IMG/VR virus record: IMGVR_UViG_3300045978_000284
Location: 1-64,000 of that record
Length of the DNA stretch: 64,000 bases
Source: a virus
Direction: 5' to 3' (one strand)
How positions within the stretch are numbered: position 1 is the first letter of the stretch; each line of letters opens with the position of its first letter. Shown piece by piece: positions 30,996 to 39,454 of this stretch. Below the pieces are notes generated by a model that ran no database searches, was not told the origin of the DNA, and saw only the letters and a program-made list of their open reading frames with translations. The position numbers were made by a program, and so were the translations under genes.

Positions 30996-31762
30996 ACCAG
31001 CTGGCCATCCCCGCGCATAACGACCCACGCTCTTGGGCGGCGCACGATCCGGGCGATCGCTGCGGCAGCCTCCTCCGTCAGGCCAGTGGAGCCGATCCAG
31101 ACGTAGCAGCATCGCCAGCCCATGGCATTGAGCGCCGCGACCCGCCGCTGGATCTTCGGTATTCGACGCGGGTTCGAGTTGGCAGCGTGCACCTCGATGT
31201 CCAGGGCACCGATTGCCAGGTCAAGGTTGTAGGGCCCCACCGCGCGCTGCGGCTGAACGCGCAAGCCGAGGTGCCCGAGCATGATCTCCAGCTCGGTCTC
31301 CCAGCGGCCCCGCTTCCGCAGACTCCGCGCTGCGGTTCGGGCGCCGTTCGCCCGCGCCGTCTCGGTGTGTGCCCCTGCGGTCAAGGCGGCTCTAGCCGCG
31401 GTGTCCATCCGGCTCAGCCGGAGACGCAGGCTCGCCGAGCGGCCTCGGCGCGCCACGCCCGCGATGCGGAGCAGCCGAGCGACCACAAGCCGGCCGACGC
31501 CAAAGGCTTCTGCCAAGGCTTTCTCCGACTCGCCAGCCCGGTACCGAGCCAGAACCGCGTCGCGGATGTCGGCGTGGCGATCGGCATGTGCCATGAGGAG
31601 GGCCTCACGACGCGGGCGCGCCGTCACCCCGGCCAGACCAAGGTATCGCTGGATCGACGCAACGCTCACCCTCAGTTGGGTGGCCACCTGGGTATAGCTC
31701 AGGCCGCCCTGATAGAGCTCAGCCGCGAGTGCTTCAAGGTCTGGGCGGCGGGGCCGTGGCAT
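30926..31762 (-). CDS. free-standing VSR-like (DUF559-type) homing endonuclease, antisense
   Basis: This is the only convincing minus-strand gene. The 278-residue product has two helix-turn-helix units (about 10-45, GGLSYTQVATQLRVSVASIQ; about 65-105, GESEKALAEAFGVGRLVVAR). A basic linker and a nuclease domain (about 155-235) follow, with ETELEIMLGHLG, YNLDLAIGALDIEVH and RRVAALNAMGWRCCYVW. This resembles the VSR/EDxHD fold of I-Bth0305I-type homing enzymes. It is inserted tail-to-tail against the portal fusion gene, overlapping its last 70 bases. ATG 31762 is preferred to an in-frame ATG at 31798. Its product may cut intron-less or gene-less alleles. Confidence 0.7.
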   Translation of the reverse strand: MPRPRRPDLEALAAELYQGGLSYTQVATQLRVSVASIQRYLGLAGVTARPRREALLMAHADRHADIRDAVLARYRAGESEKALAEAFGVGRLVVARLLRIAGVARRGRSASLRLRLSRMDTAARAALTAGAHTETARANGARTAARSLRKRGRWETELEIMLGHLGLRVQPQRAVGPYNLDLAIGALDIEVHAANSNPRRIPKIQRRVAALNAMGWRCCYVWIGSTGLTEEAAAAIARIVRRPRAWVVMRGDGQLVHDPLPPDGPRYLKTRTHLQLEP

Positions 31763-31796
31763 GCGTAGAGATATATCACAACAGGAGGTCAAGCCC

Positions 31797-32639
31797 ATGG
31801 TGACGGAAATGCTGGTGCAGGCGCAGCCCCAGATCGTGATGCCCCGGACGATCTACCAGGCCGATTGCTGGGAGCACTTCCACCCGCTCCGCCTGGGCGA
31901 GTACCGCTGCTCGACGCCAGGCGGCGACTGTCCGCTCGTGAAGGCCCGGGCGGCGGTGCGGTGGCACCTGAAGTGGTCGGAGGTCTACCACAACATCGTG
32001 GTGACGGCGGGCCTGAACCACGTCATGTCTCGGCTCATGCGGTCCTCGGCCGTGGGCGGGGCCACCCTGGGCTACAACGACGGCCGCCGGCTGCCGACCG
32101 CCTGGATCGCCTCGACCGCGTACTCGGTGGGCGACGTCGTGCGGCCGACTGGGGCCTCGGCCCAGGATCCGAACAACCGCTTCTTCGTCTGCCAGGTGGC
32201 GGGCACCTCGGCGGGCTCGCAGCCGACCTGGCCGAACACCGCGGGCGGCACGGTCACCGACAACACCGTCACGTGGGCAGAGGGAAGCCAGTGGTACATC
32301 GGTCTCGTGAACGGGCCGACGGAAACCGACTACAACCCGGCCGACACGATGGCCTCGCACGCCGGGTGGACGGAGAACGTGACCTACTCGAACACGACCC
32401 GGGTGGCCTACATTCCGGGTGCGGTGTCGGCGGGCTCGTGCAACAACTCCGGGAACCTGGCGGCGTTCAACATCAACGGCAGCGCCACGATTTCGGGCTC
32501 GTTCCTGACCGACATCCAGACCAAGGGCGGCACCGCCGGACTGCTCTACGGTGTCGGGGCCTACACGGGCGGCGATAGGTCGCTGACGGGGGGCGATACC
32601 CTCAACGTCACAGTGACTACGAGCGCCACGTCGGCATAG
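31797..32639 (+). CDS. virion protein with carbohydrate-binding-like segment (280 aa)
   Basis: ATG 31797 is preceded by ACAGGAGGT. Residues about 105-165 (WIASTAYSVGDVVRPTG, then FFVCQVAGTSAGSQPTW) match the CBM5/12-like modules of phage virion and fibre proteins. The following part (WYIGLVNGPTETDYNPADTM, then WTENVTYSNTTRVAY) is a common phage motif of unknown function. The protein probably lies on the capsid or tail surface. A GATATATC palindrome precedes it at 31770-31777. Confidence 0.6.
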   Translation: MVTEMLVQAQPQIVMPRTIYQADCWEHFHPLRLGEYRCSTPGGDCPLVKARAAVRWHLKWSEVYHNIVVTAGLNHVMSRLMRSSAVGGATLGYNDGRRLPTAWIASTAYSVGDVVRPTGASAQDPNNRFFVCQVAGTSAGSQPTWPNTAGGTVTDNTVTWAEGSQWYIGLVNGPTETDYNPADTMASHAGWTENVTYSNTTRVAYIPGAVSAGSCNNSGNLAAFNINGSATISGSFLTDIQTKGGTAGLLYGVGAYTGGDRSLTGGDTLNVTVTTSATSA

Positions 32640-32648
32640 GAGGCAGGG

Positions 32649-33026
32649 ATGCGACAGGAGACCGTCGAGAAGGATGGCAAGACGTCGACCGTGTGCGTGG
32701 TGGAGGCCGGCGAGGAGGACCGCGTGTGGCTCTTCGTCGATGCGGAGGGCCAAGAGGTCAGCCGGCTGAACGTTCCCGCGGGCCAGGCGGCGACGGTGAA
32801 GATGCCGCAGGGCTCGAAGCGCGAGAAGAACGCGGAGGGCTGGGAGCGCACGGTGCCGGTGCCGACCGTGGCGATCCTGGCCCCCGTGGAGACGGGTGCG
32901 GCCGCGGAGAAGCTCCTGGCCCAGACCGATCTGCCCCCGGGCTACGAGCTGATCCGGCTCTCGCACGGGGTGGTTCTGCTGCCGCCAAACGGGCAGGGGT
33001 GGAAGCTGCCGCCCAAGGGGGCCTGA
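32649..33026 (+). CDS. hypothetical protein (125 aa)
   Basis: A GGAGGCAGGG site precedes the ATG. The product has repeated short strands (VAILAPVETGAAAEKLLAQ, then YELIRLSHGVVLLPPN). Unknown virion-region protein. Confidence 0.45.
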   Translation: MRQETVEKDGKTSTVCVVEAGEEDRVWLFVDAEGQEVSRLNVPAGQAATVKMPQGSKREKNAEGWERTVPVPTVAILAPVETGAAAEKLLAQTDLPPGYELIRLSHGVVLLPPNGQGWKLPPKGA

Positions 33027-33027
33027 G

Positions 33028-33210
33028 ATGGACATCTCGATCGCCGTCATCTGCGCCCTGATCCTGGTGGCGGCGTTCCTGCTCACGCACTTCATCCCGA
33101 TGCCTTCCTGGGTGGCAGGGATCCTCTGGGGGCTGGCGGTGCTGGCCATCATCGTCATCGTCACGCGCGCCCTCGGGATCCGAACGGGTCTTGCCATGCT
33201 CACCCTGTGA
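33028..33210 (+). CDS. small two-TM membrane protein (60 aa)
   Basis: Two hydrophobic stretches, MDISIAVICALILVAAFLLT and WVAGILWGLAVLAIIVIVT, are separated by a short Pro-containing turn. Holin-sized. It is in the virion gene block rather than a lysis cassette, so the role is open. Confidence 0.5.
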   Translation: MDISIAVICALILVAAFLLTHFIPMPSWVAGILWGLAVLAIIVIVTRALGIRTGLAMLTL

Positions 33211-33222
33211 GGCCCTAGATCC

Positions 33223-34107
33223 GTGTGGACGATCCCGAACGACGACGGGAGCGCGCAGGCCCAGTACCAGTCCCAGCTCGACAGCGTGGACCTGGAGATC
33301 CTGGTCCGCGCGCTGGGCGGGTCCGCGCGCGCCGGCGTGGTGACGGGGTGCGCGGTCAATGCCCAGGGCTCCCCGAACATGACCGTGCAGGTGACCGCGG
33401 GCCTCGTCCAGTTCGGGAATATCCTGAAGCCGATCACGGCCAAGACCGTCACCATCACCACCGCGCACGCGACCCTGCCCCGCTTCGATCTGATCGAGGT
33501 CAACGCGTCGGACGCCGGCTTCGCCCGGGAGGGGACGCCGGCAGTCTCGCCACGGTTCCCGTTCCCGGACACCGACCGGGTGGTGCTGGCCTCGGTGTTC
33601 GTGCCGGCCGCGATCTCGTCGATCGCCCAGGACAAGATCGTCGACAAGCGCGCCGGGGTGCCGGGGGTGGTCGTCAACCCGCGCCTCGCCGATCTCGCCA
33701 AGACGTCGGACAACACGATTGCGACCGATTCCGCGTTCTCGGCGCCCATGGCCGCGCAAGGGAAGTACCTGCTGATCCTCAAGATCTGGTACAACACGGC
33801 AGCGAATCCGGACTTCAAGTGGCGTCTGATTGGCCCGGCCTCGCCGGCGGCGATCAATCTCAACGGCCAGTACGTGATCCCCAACGCCACCCAGCTGGTC
33901 GCCCCGTTTCGCATGACGGCCTACTCCACGTCGGACGAGACCATCCTGTCCGGCGCGACGGGCGAAGGCTGGCTGCTCGTCGAGGGGTACATCGAGAACG
34001 GTCTCAACGCGGGATTCCTCGAGTTCCAGTGGGCGCAGAACACCTCGAACGCCACGGCCACCACGGTGCGCGGGGCGAGCTATCTGCAGCTGATTCCGGT
34101 GGGCTGA
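33223..34107 (+). CDS. phage tail-fibre/appendage-type protein (294 aa)
   Basis: GTG 33223 starts a product with a beta-rich layout (TVQVTAGLVQFGNILKP, then DFKWRLIGPAS). The C-terminal half shares LLILKIWYN, GEGWLLVEG and FLEFQWAQN with the next gene. The pair are tandem paralogues, probably baseplate or fibre-adjacent virion proteins. No enzymatic motif. Confidence 0.5.
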   Translation: MWTIPNDDGSAQAQYQSQLDSVDLEILVRALGGSARAGVVTGCAVNAQGSPNMTVQVTAGLVQFGNILKPITAKTVTITTAHATLPRFDLIEVNASDAGFAREGTPAVSPRFPFPDTDRVVLASVFVPAAISSIAQDKIVDKRAGVPGVVVNPRLADLAKTSDNTIATDSAFSAPMAAQGKYLLILKIWYNTAANPDFKWRLIGPASPAAINLNGQYVIPNATQLVAPFRMTAYSTSDETILSGATGEGWLLVEGYIENGLNAGFLEFQWAQNTSNATATTVRGASYLQLIPVG

Positions 34108-34108
34108 G

Positions 34109-35020
34109 ATGTCGCTGACCATCCCGAACGACGAGACGACCTGGCTCAGCGAAGCCTTCTCCCTGCCCCAGGCAGTCGATTTCGCGATCCTGGCCGCGGC
34201 GTGCGGCCCCCGGCCCACGGGCGTGCTGTGGGGCTGCCGCGCCTACTGGGATGGGTCATCGACGATCCACGTGGACCCGGGCACCGTCCTGCTGGACGGG
34301 GCCTTTGCCATGACGCCGACCACCCCCGTGGATTGCACCAGCGACGTGCTCAGCCGGATTGATCTCATCCAGGTCATTCCCGTCGCGGAAAGCGTCGCGT
34401 CGGTCCAGATCAAGAGCGGGGCCTACTCCGAGACGCCGCGCGCGCCCCTGCCGGACCCGGGGTGCGCCGGTGTGGCGGTGGTCTATGTGCCGGGCAAGGT
34501 GAATGACTACTTCCCGCCGCTCGGGCCCGAGTTCGTGCTCGACAAGCGCGTCTTTCTGCCCGGCACGGTCCGGCGATCCAAAAAGGTCGACGAGAGCCGG
34601 TCGACTCTGACGGCGACCGACGATGACTACCTGGCCCTGCCGATCCCGAAGGGTCACGTGACCCATGTCACGATCAAGGTCTGGTACAACACCAACGCGA
34701 CCGCGGACTTCATCTGGTCCCTCGTGCTGCGGGACGGGAACGGGGTGTCATTCGCGCCGCCCACCGTGCTGGTGAACTACCAGTACACCCGGCCGACCGT
34801 GGTGACCCTCGTGGCGCCGGTGTTTTCATCGTCGCTCCCGTCGGGCATAAGCGTGAATGCGTCGGGGACGGGCGACGCCTGGCTTCTGATCGACGCGGCG
34901 ATCGGCGGGGACGCCACGCGCGACGGCGTCCTGAAGTTTCAGTGGGCCACGACCGGGGCCGGCGCGGCGATTCTGCGCGGGTCGAGCTACGCGATTGCGC
35001 GGGGCCAGGGCTGGGCCTGA
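34109..35020 (+). CDS. paralogous tail-fibre/appendage-type protein (303 aa)
   Basis: It starts 2 bases after its paralogue ends. Shared anchors are IPND near the start, IKVWYNTNATADF, GDAWLLIDA and LKFQWATTG. The copies have diverged mainly in their N-terminal halves, which may bind different ligands. Probably structural. Confidence 0.5.
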   Translation: MSLTIPNDETTWLSEAFSLPQAVDFAILAAACGPRPTGVLWGCRAYWDGSSTIHVDPGTVLLDGAFAMTPTTPVDCTSDVLSRIDLIQVIPVAESVASVQIKSGAYSETPRAPLPDPGCAGVAVVYVPGKVNDYFPPLGPEFVLDKRVFLPGTVRRSKKVDESRSTLTATDDDYLALPIPKGHVTHVTIKVWYNTNATADFIWSLVLRDGNGVSFAPPTVLVNYQYTRPTVVTLVAPVFSSSLPSGISVNASGTGDAWLLIDAAIGGDATRDGVLKFQWATTGAGAAILRGSSYAIARGQGWA

Positions 35021-36018
35021 TGTGGCTGCCCATCCAGCCGTTCACGCTGCGCGGCATCAACTCCACGGTGGGGCACCCGGACGGCGGGTACCGGGTCCGA
35101 TCGTGGGGCTGCCCGTACCCCACGCTGCTCTGGTGTTCCACCGCCTCCCCGCTCGGCACGACGCACCAGGCCCGGCTGCCGGACATGACCCCGGGGATCA
35201 CCTGGCTCCTGGCGGTGCTGACCCAGCCGCGCGTGTCGATCACGTGGCCCGCGGCGCCGAACGGCCCCTGGACCTCGCTGCTGACCGGCGACGCGCATGG
35301 CGTGGCCTCGCGACTGGCGATGGCGATGCGGACGGCGAGCGGGGCCGAGTCCAAGTTCGTGACCTACACGACGTCGGCCTCGGCGCGCTGCATGGCAATC
35401 GCGATCGCCATGACCGGCCTCTACCCGGGCTCGACGCCCGAGTTCCAGGTCGGCTGGGACGAGTTCGTGGCGGCTCCCCCGTACCCGAGCCTCACGCCGT
35501 CGTGGGGGGTGGAGGGGGAGCGGACGACCTGGCTCGCGTTCACCGGGACCGTGGACGCCGACAACGACCTGCCCTTCCATCACGCGCTGGAGGATGCGCT
35601 CCGCATCCGCGCCATCCTGATCGACCCCACGGATCGTCACGAGCAGCTGGATCTGTGCCGGCTCGATCAACCACTCGCCACCTGGACTCCGTCGGCGCTC
35701 CTGTCATCCTCCTCCGGCCTGCTGCTTGAGTGCACGGCGGTCACGATGGCGCTCAGGGCCAATACGACGGCCTGCGAGTTCACCGCGGCCTCGAGCATCG
35801 ACGGGCGGATCCGGTTGACCCTGTTCCTGCACCAGCTGACCGGCAAGGTCCTCACCATGCGGCTCATCAACGGGCACACGGTGAGCCGGAAAGCCACGGT
35901 GAGTGGGCCCGGGGGGAGCTACGAGGTGACGGCCGCACCCGGGGCCACGGAGACGCTCGACATCTCGGCGGGACTGCTCTCGCTGGACAACATCAGCTAT
36001 GGGACGAGCCAGGCCTGA
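35020..36018 (+). CDS. virion-region protein of unknown function (332 aa)
   Basis: The start shares a base with the preceding stop. Ser/Thr- and Trp-rich with strands throughout (WGCPYPTLLWCSTASPLG, then GLLLECTAVTMALRAN). The C-terminal SGPGGSYEVTAAPGATET is typical of an adhesin-like beta domain. No family recognised. Confidence 0.45.
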   Translation: MWLPIQPFTLRGINSTVGHPDGGYRVRSWGCPYPTLLWCSTASPLGTTHQARLPDMTPGITWLLAVLTQPRVSITWPAAPNGPWTSLLTGDAHGVASRLAMAMRTASGAESKFVTYTTSASARCMAIAIAMTGLYPGSTPEFQVGWDEFVAAPPYPSLTPSWGVEGERTTWLAFTGTVDADNDLPFHHALEDALRIRAILIDPTDRHEQLDLCRLDQPLATWTPSALLSSSSGLLLECTAVTMALRANTTACEFTAASSIDGRIRLTLFLHQLTGKVLTMRLINGHTVSRKATVSGPGGSYEVTAAPGATETLDISAGLLSLDNISYGTSQA

Positions 36019-36711
36019 ATGGCCTTCGGCGATGTCCTCATCCTCGCGGAGAACACCAACACCTCGCAGCTCACCGCCTATCCCACGTCCAGCTATACGC
36101 CGACCGCGGGCCGGCTCATCGTGGCCGGGACGCTGATCACGGCCAGCAGCGCGCCGGGTACGCCCACGCTCACTGGGAACGGGCTCACGTGGTCGCTCAT
36201 CGACGAGATCGGCTACAGCACGCTGGCGGCGCCCACCAAGCTCCTGAGCGTCTTCCAGGCCCCGGTGATCTCACCGTCGTCCGGGGCGTGCGAGATCGCC
36301 AGCAGCAGCGGGACGCTCACGTCCTGCACGTGGTCGATCGTCGAGCTCGACCTGGCCGCGCTCGTGGGCGGGATTGTCCAGGCCCAGAAGGCCGGTAGCG
36401 ACGTGACCCAGACCTCCGCGCTGGTCCCCATGAACCCGTTCGCGGATGCCGGCAACCTGGCGCTGGCGTTCTCGGTCCTGAACAACCAGCAGGCCCAGAC
36501 CGAGCGCCCGAACTGGAACCGCATCAGCGATCTGCCGGGCACCGCGCCGGCGACGGGGTTTCTCTCGCAGTACTTCCTGGGTGACGATGGGGACGCCAGC
36601 GCCTCATGGGGCTCGGTCACGCGGTGGGCTATGATCGCCCTCGAAATCAAGGCCCAGGTGGCGCCGGCCCAGGTGTGGCGTCGACAGGTCCCGATGATGC
36701 TGATGCGGTAG
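36019..36711 (+). CDS. surface-type jelly-roll protein (230 aa)
   Basis: It directly follows the previous stop. Residues about 25-190 (TAGRLIVAGTLITASSAPG, then GNGLTWSLIDEIGY and CTWSIVELDLA) form the repeating strand pattern of phage proteins that bind receptors or decorate heads. The C-terminus (VWRRQVPMMLMR) resembles the short conserved tails of other phage virion proteins. Confidence 0.5.
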   Translation: MAFGDVLILAENTNTSQLTAYPTSSYTPTAGRLIVAGTLITASSAPGTPTLTGNGLTWSLIDEIGYSTLAAPTKLLSVFQAPVISPSSGACEIASSSGTLTSCTWSIVELDLAALVGGIVQAQKAGSDVTQTSALVPMNPFADAGNLALAFSVLNNQQAQTERPNWNRISDLPGTAPATGFLSQYFLGDDGDASASWGSVTRWAMIALEIKAQVAPAQVWRRQVPMMLMR

Positions 36712-36726
36712 GAAAGGACGAGGGCT

Positions 36727-37209
36727 ATGGGACGCATGTATCGACTGCCGATGCCGGCGATCGCGATCACCGCCCAGCAGGATTTCTATGAGATCCAGTC
36801 GCCGACCGATGCCGTGACCAAGGTGCACCGGATCATCCTGAGCCAGCTGACGGAGGTCGGCGACGCCCAGGAAGAGCAGCTGTCGATCCGCGTGAACCGC
36901 GGGACGGGCACCGTCACGAGCGGCAGCGGCGGAACGACCCTGACCCCGCAGCCCATCGAGGCGGGCGACGTCGGCTACGGGGGCGTCGTGGAGATCAACA
37001 ACACGACGAAGATGGCCGTCGGAACGGGCACGCTCGTCAACCTCGGCGAGTACTCCTGGAACGTGCGCATGGAGCGGGACTTCGTGTATACCCCGGAAGG
37101 GCGCGAGGTCATCTCGCCCGGCAGTCGGCTGACGTTCGAGCTGGCCACGACGCCGGCGGATCCCATCACGGTCAAGGGCACGGTCGAGATCGAGGAGGTG
37201 GGCGGATGA
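36727..37209 (+). CDS. conserved phage virion-region protein (160 aa)
   Basis: A GGAAAGGACGAGGG site precedes the ATG. MGRMYRLPMPAIAITAQQDF at the start and VKVHRIILSQLTE-type segments (here TKVHRIILSQLTE) are features I have seen in a small phage protein family of unknown function. Strand-rich, probably structural. Confidence 0.5.
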   Translation: MGRMYRLPMPAIAITAQQDFYEIQSPTDAVTKVHRIILSQLTEVGDAQEEQLSIRVNRGTGTVTSGSGGTTLTPQPIEAGDVGYGGVVEINNTTKMAVGTGTLVNLGEYSWNVRMERDFVYTPEGREVISPGSRLTFELATTPADPITVKGTVEIEEVGG

Positions 37210-37682
37210 GCTGGAAGGGGACGGTCCTGACGCCCGAGACGGTGCCCCCGGCCATCCGGGCGGACCTGATGCGCAAGGCCAACCGCCGCCACCCGCGCGA
37301 TCCCGCGGCCGCGATGGCCGCCCACGAGGTGCTCGTGGCCGAGTATGCCCAGGCGCACAACGAGCGCTTCCGTGTCGTGGCGTATGACGGCGAGGTGCCG
37401 GTGATCGCCGAGGAACTGGAGGCGCGAACGCTCAAGCGCCTCTCGCCGAAGGCGCGGCGGATCGCCACGGCCCTGCTCCTGAGCACGCCCGACGTGCGGG
37501 CGGAAGCGCTCGGGGCCTTCGAGGCCTCGGGCGCGCTGCGCTCGGTCCTGGAGCCCGTGCCGGCCGCTGCGGCTGAGAGCGCCCCGCCACAGGCACCACC
37601 GCCGCCGCCCCCATCCCGCCAGCCGGCGCCAGCCTCCAGCCGTCCATCGCATACGCCGCCTGGACGCTCGACCCGGCGGTAG
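37206..37682 (+). CDS. hypothetical protein with Pro-rich tail (158 aa)
   Basis: ATGA-linked. A helical N-terminal half (AIRADLMRKANRRHPRD, then EELEARTLKRLSPKARRIA) is followed by a low-complexity tail of Pro, Ala and Ser. Unknown function. Confidence 0.45.
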   Translation: MSWKGTVLTPETVPPAIRADLMRKANRRHPRDPAAAMAAHEVLVAEYAQAHNERFRVVAYDGEVPVIAEELEARTLKRLSPKARRIATALLLSTPDVRAEALGAFEASGALRSVLEPVPAAAAESAPPQAPPPPPPSRQPAPASSRPSHTPPGRSTRR

Positions 37683-37691
37683 CCCCGTCGC

Positions 37692-39080
37692 GTGTCGACC
37701 GGGGTCTTCCGGCGCTATCCGCGGCGGTACCCGCGGGCCTGGATTGCCGGCGCGCCGGCGGGCGGCGTGGTCTCGGCGTCGATCGACTACGGCCTGACCG
37801 CGGCGGTGCCGGCAGCGACCACGGCGATCGCAGGGAAGTCGATCGCGTACGGGGTGGTCGTCAACGCCCCGGCTTCGGCCAGTGCCGTGCGCGCCGCGGC
37901 CCTGCCGCTCGGGGTGATCGAGGCGCTCGGCCTGGGCCGCGTCCTGTCGGCCGGCGCATCGCTCTCGCTGACGACCGTGGAGGGGCTCGTGCTCGCGGCG
38001 AGCCGCACCGCGGCCGCCGCGCTGGCGCTGGGCGTCACGGAAGCGCTGACGCCGACCGCGGGCCTCCTGGCGGTGGCGTCGCTGACCCTCGGCACCCAGA
38101 CGGCCCTGATCCTGAACGGGCTTCCGCCGGGGGCGAGTCTGGACCTCGGGATCACGACCGGGCTGGCCCAGAGCGCGGGCCTCCTGGCGGTGGCCTCGAT
38201 GCCGTTCGGGGTCACGGGCGCGATGGCCCCGGCCCCGCAGACCACACGCGAGGGGACCCTCGCCCTGTCGGTCGAGATCGGGTTGGTCCAGGTTGGCGCC
38301 GCGGTCCTCCAGGCGGCGCTCGGGCTCGGGCTGACGTCGCTCCAGAGCCAGCAGGCCGGCACGGTCGCCTCGGCCCTGATCACCTACCCCGTGCTGGAGC
38401 AGCTTGGCCTGGTGGCGGGCGGGAGCCTCATGGCAGCCCAGACGCTGGCCGCGGTGATGGGGTTCACCCCGGCCGCCGCGCCGAGCGGTGTGAGCGTCCT
38501 CGAGCTGGGTACGCAGCTCGCCCTGACCCTGCCGGCGCCGAACGCGATCATGGCGGCGATCCTGTCCATGGGGGTGCAGCATGGGATGGCGCTGGCGGGC
38601 GGCGCGATGCTGCAGGCGCTGCAGGCCCTGGGGATCACGACGGCGTTCCTGCCCGAGCCGGCGGGCGGGACCCAGCAGGCGCCGCTGACGCTGTCGCTCA
38701 CGACGGACCTGGCGCTCGCGGCCTCCCGCGTGTCGGCGGCGCTCCTCAGCCTGACGTCGATCCCGGCGCTGTCTCCGGATGCTCAGCACCAGCTCGGGCG
38801 CGCGCTGGCCCTGACGATCCAGCAGGAGCTGGCCCTGCACACGCAGACGGCGCAGTCGGCGCTGATCCAGTACGGGCTGACGGCCAGCCAGGTGCAGCTC
38901 GGCGGGATGGTCCACCAGGCGGTGATGAGCCTGGCGGCGTCGCTCGTGCTGGCCCAGAACGGGGCGCTGTTCTCGGCGATCGGCCACCGCATCCGCTTCA
39001 CGGGCGAGCAGATGCGGGCGGCCACCATGACGGGCGAGTCGATGGGCGGCGCGTCGCCGAAAGGGGAACGATTGGTATGA
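37692..39080 (+). CDS. Ala/Leu/Gly-rich repeat protein (462 aa)
   Basis: GTG start. After a basic N-terminus, the protein consists of about 15-18 degenerate repeats with a period near 20-25 residues, of the form (A)LxLGhxxxLxxxAGxLxAA (for example SLTLGTQTALILNG, then ASLDLGITTGLAQSAGLL). Charged residues are rare. Such repeats could form a solenoid, a fibre shaft or a membrane-associated layer. A short C-terminal cap follows (RIRFTGEQMRAATMTGESM). No family recognised. Confidence 0.5.
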   Translation: MSTGVFRRYPRRYPRAWIAGAPAGGVVSASIDYGLTAAVPAATTAIAGKSIAYGVVVNAPASASAVRAAALPLGVIEALGLGRVLSAGASLSLTTVEGLVLAASRTAAAALALGVTEALTPTAGLLAVASLTLGTQTALILNGLPPGASLDLGITTGLAQSAGLLAVASMPFGVTGAMAPAPQTTREGTLALSVEIGLVQVGAAVLQAALGLGLTSLQSQQAGTVASALITYPVLEQLGLVAGGSLMAAQTLAAVMGFTPAAAPSGVSVLELGTQLALTLPAPNAIMAAILSMGVQHGMALAGGAMLQALQALGITTAFLPEPAGGTQQAPLTLSLTTDLALAASRVSAALLSLTSIPALSPDAQHQLGRALALTIQQELALHTQTAQSALIQYGLTASQVQLGGMVHQAVMSLAASLVLAQNGALFSAIGHRIRFTGEQMRAATMTGESMGGASPKGERLV

Positions 39081-39454
39081 GGCCCAACTCCTACTGGCAC
39101 AGTACCGAGCGGACGACGGGGGCGTACACGGTGAAGGCCCTGAAGGACGAGGACGGGATCGTCCTGACGAGCCTCGATACCCTGACCCTCTCGGTGTGGG
39201 ATCTCAAATCGGGCGCGATCATCAACGGGCGCGACCGGCAGGACGTGCTCAACCAGAACGACGTGACGTTCAATGGGGACGGCTCTCTGCTCTGGCGCGT
39301 CCAGGCCGCCGACCGGCCGATCCTGGACGACACGCAGGACTGGGAGGACCACGTCGCCATGTTCGAGTTCACCTATGCGGGCGGGGGGCGAACCGGCCAC
39401 TGGGTGCTCCAGGACCGGATCGACAATCTCCAGAAGGTGCCGGCGACGCCGTGA
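39077..39454 (+). CDS. small virion-type protein (125 aa)
   Basis: ATGA-linked. Beta-rich (GAYTVKALKDEDGIVL, then LTLSVWDLKSGAII and GSLLWRVQAAD), similar in feel to phage proteins with Ig-like folds. Unknown function. Confidence 0.5.
   Translation: MRPNSYWHSTERTTGAYTVKALKDEDGIVLTSLDTLTLSVWDLKSGAIINGRDRQDVLNQNDVTFNGDGSLLWRVQAADRPILDDTQDWEDHVAMFEFTYAGGGRTGHWVLQDRIDNLQKVPATP

Noticed and set aside
34650-34670. CACGTG-centred palindrome resembling parS
   Set aside because: Outside the CACGTG core it does not match parS (GGGTCACGTGACCC), and it lies within a structural gene.
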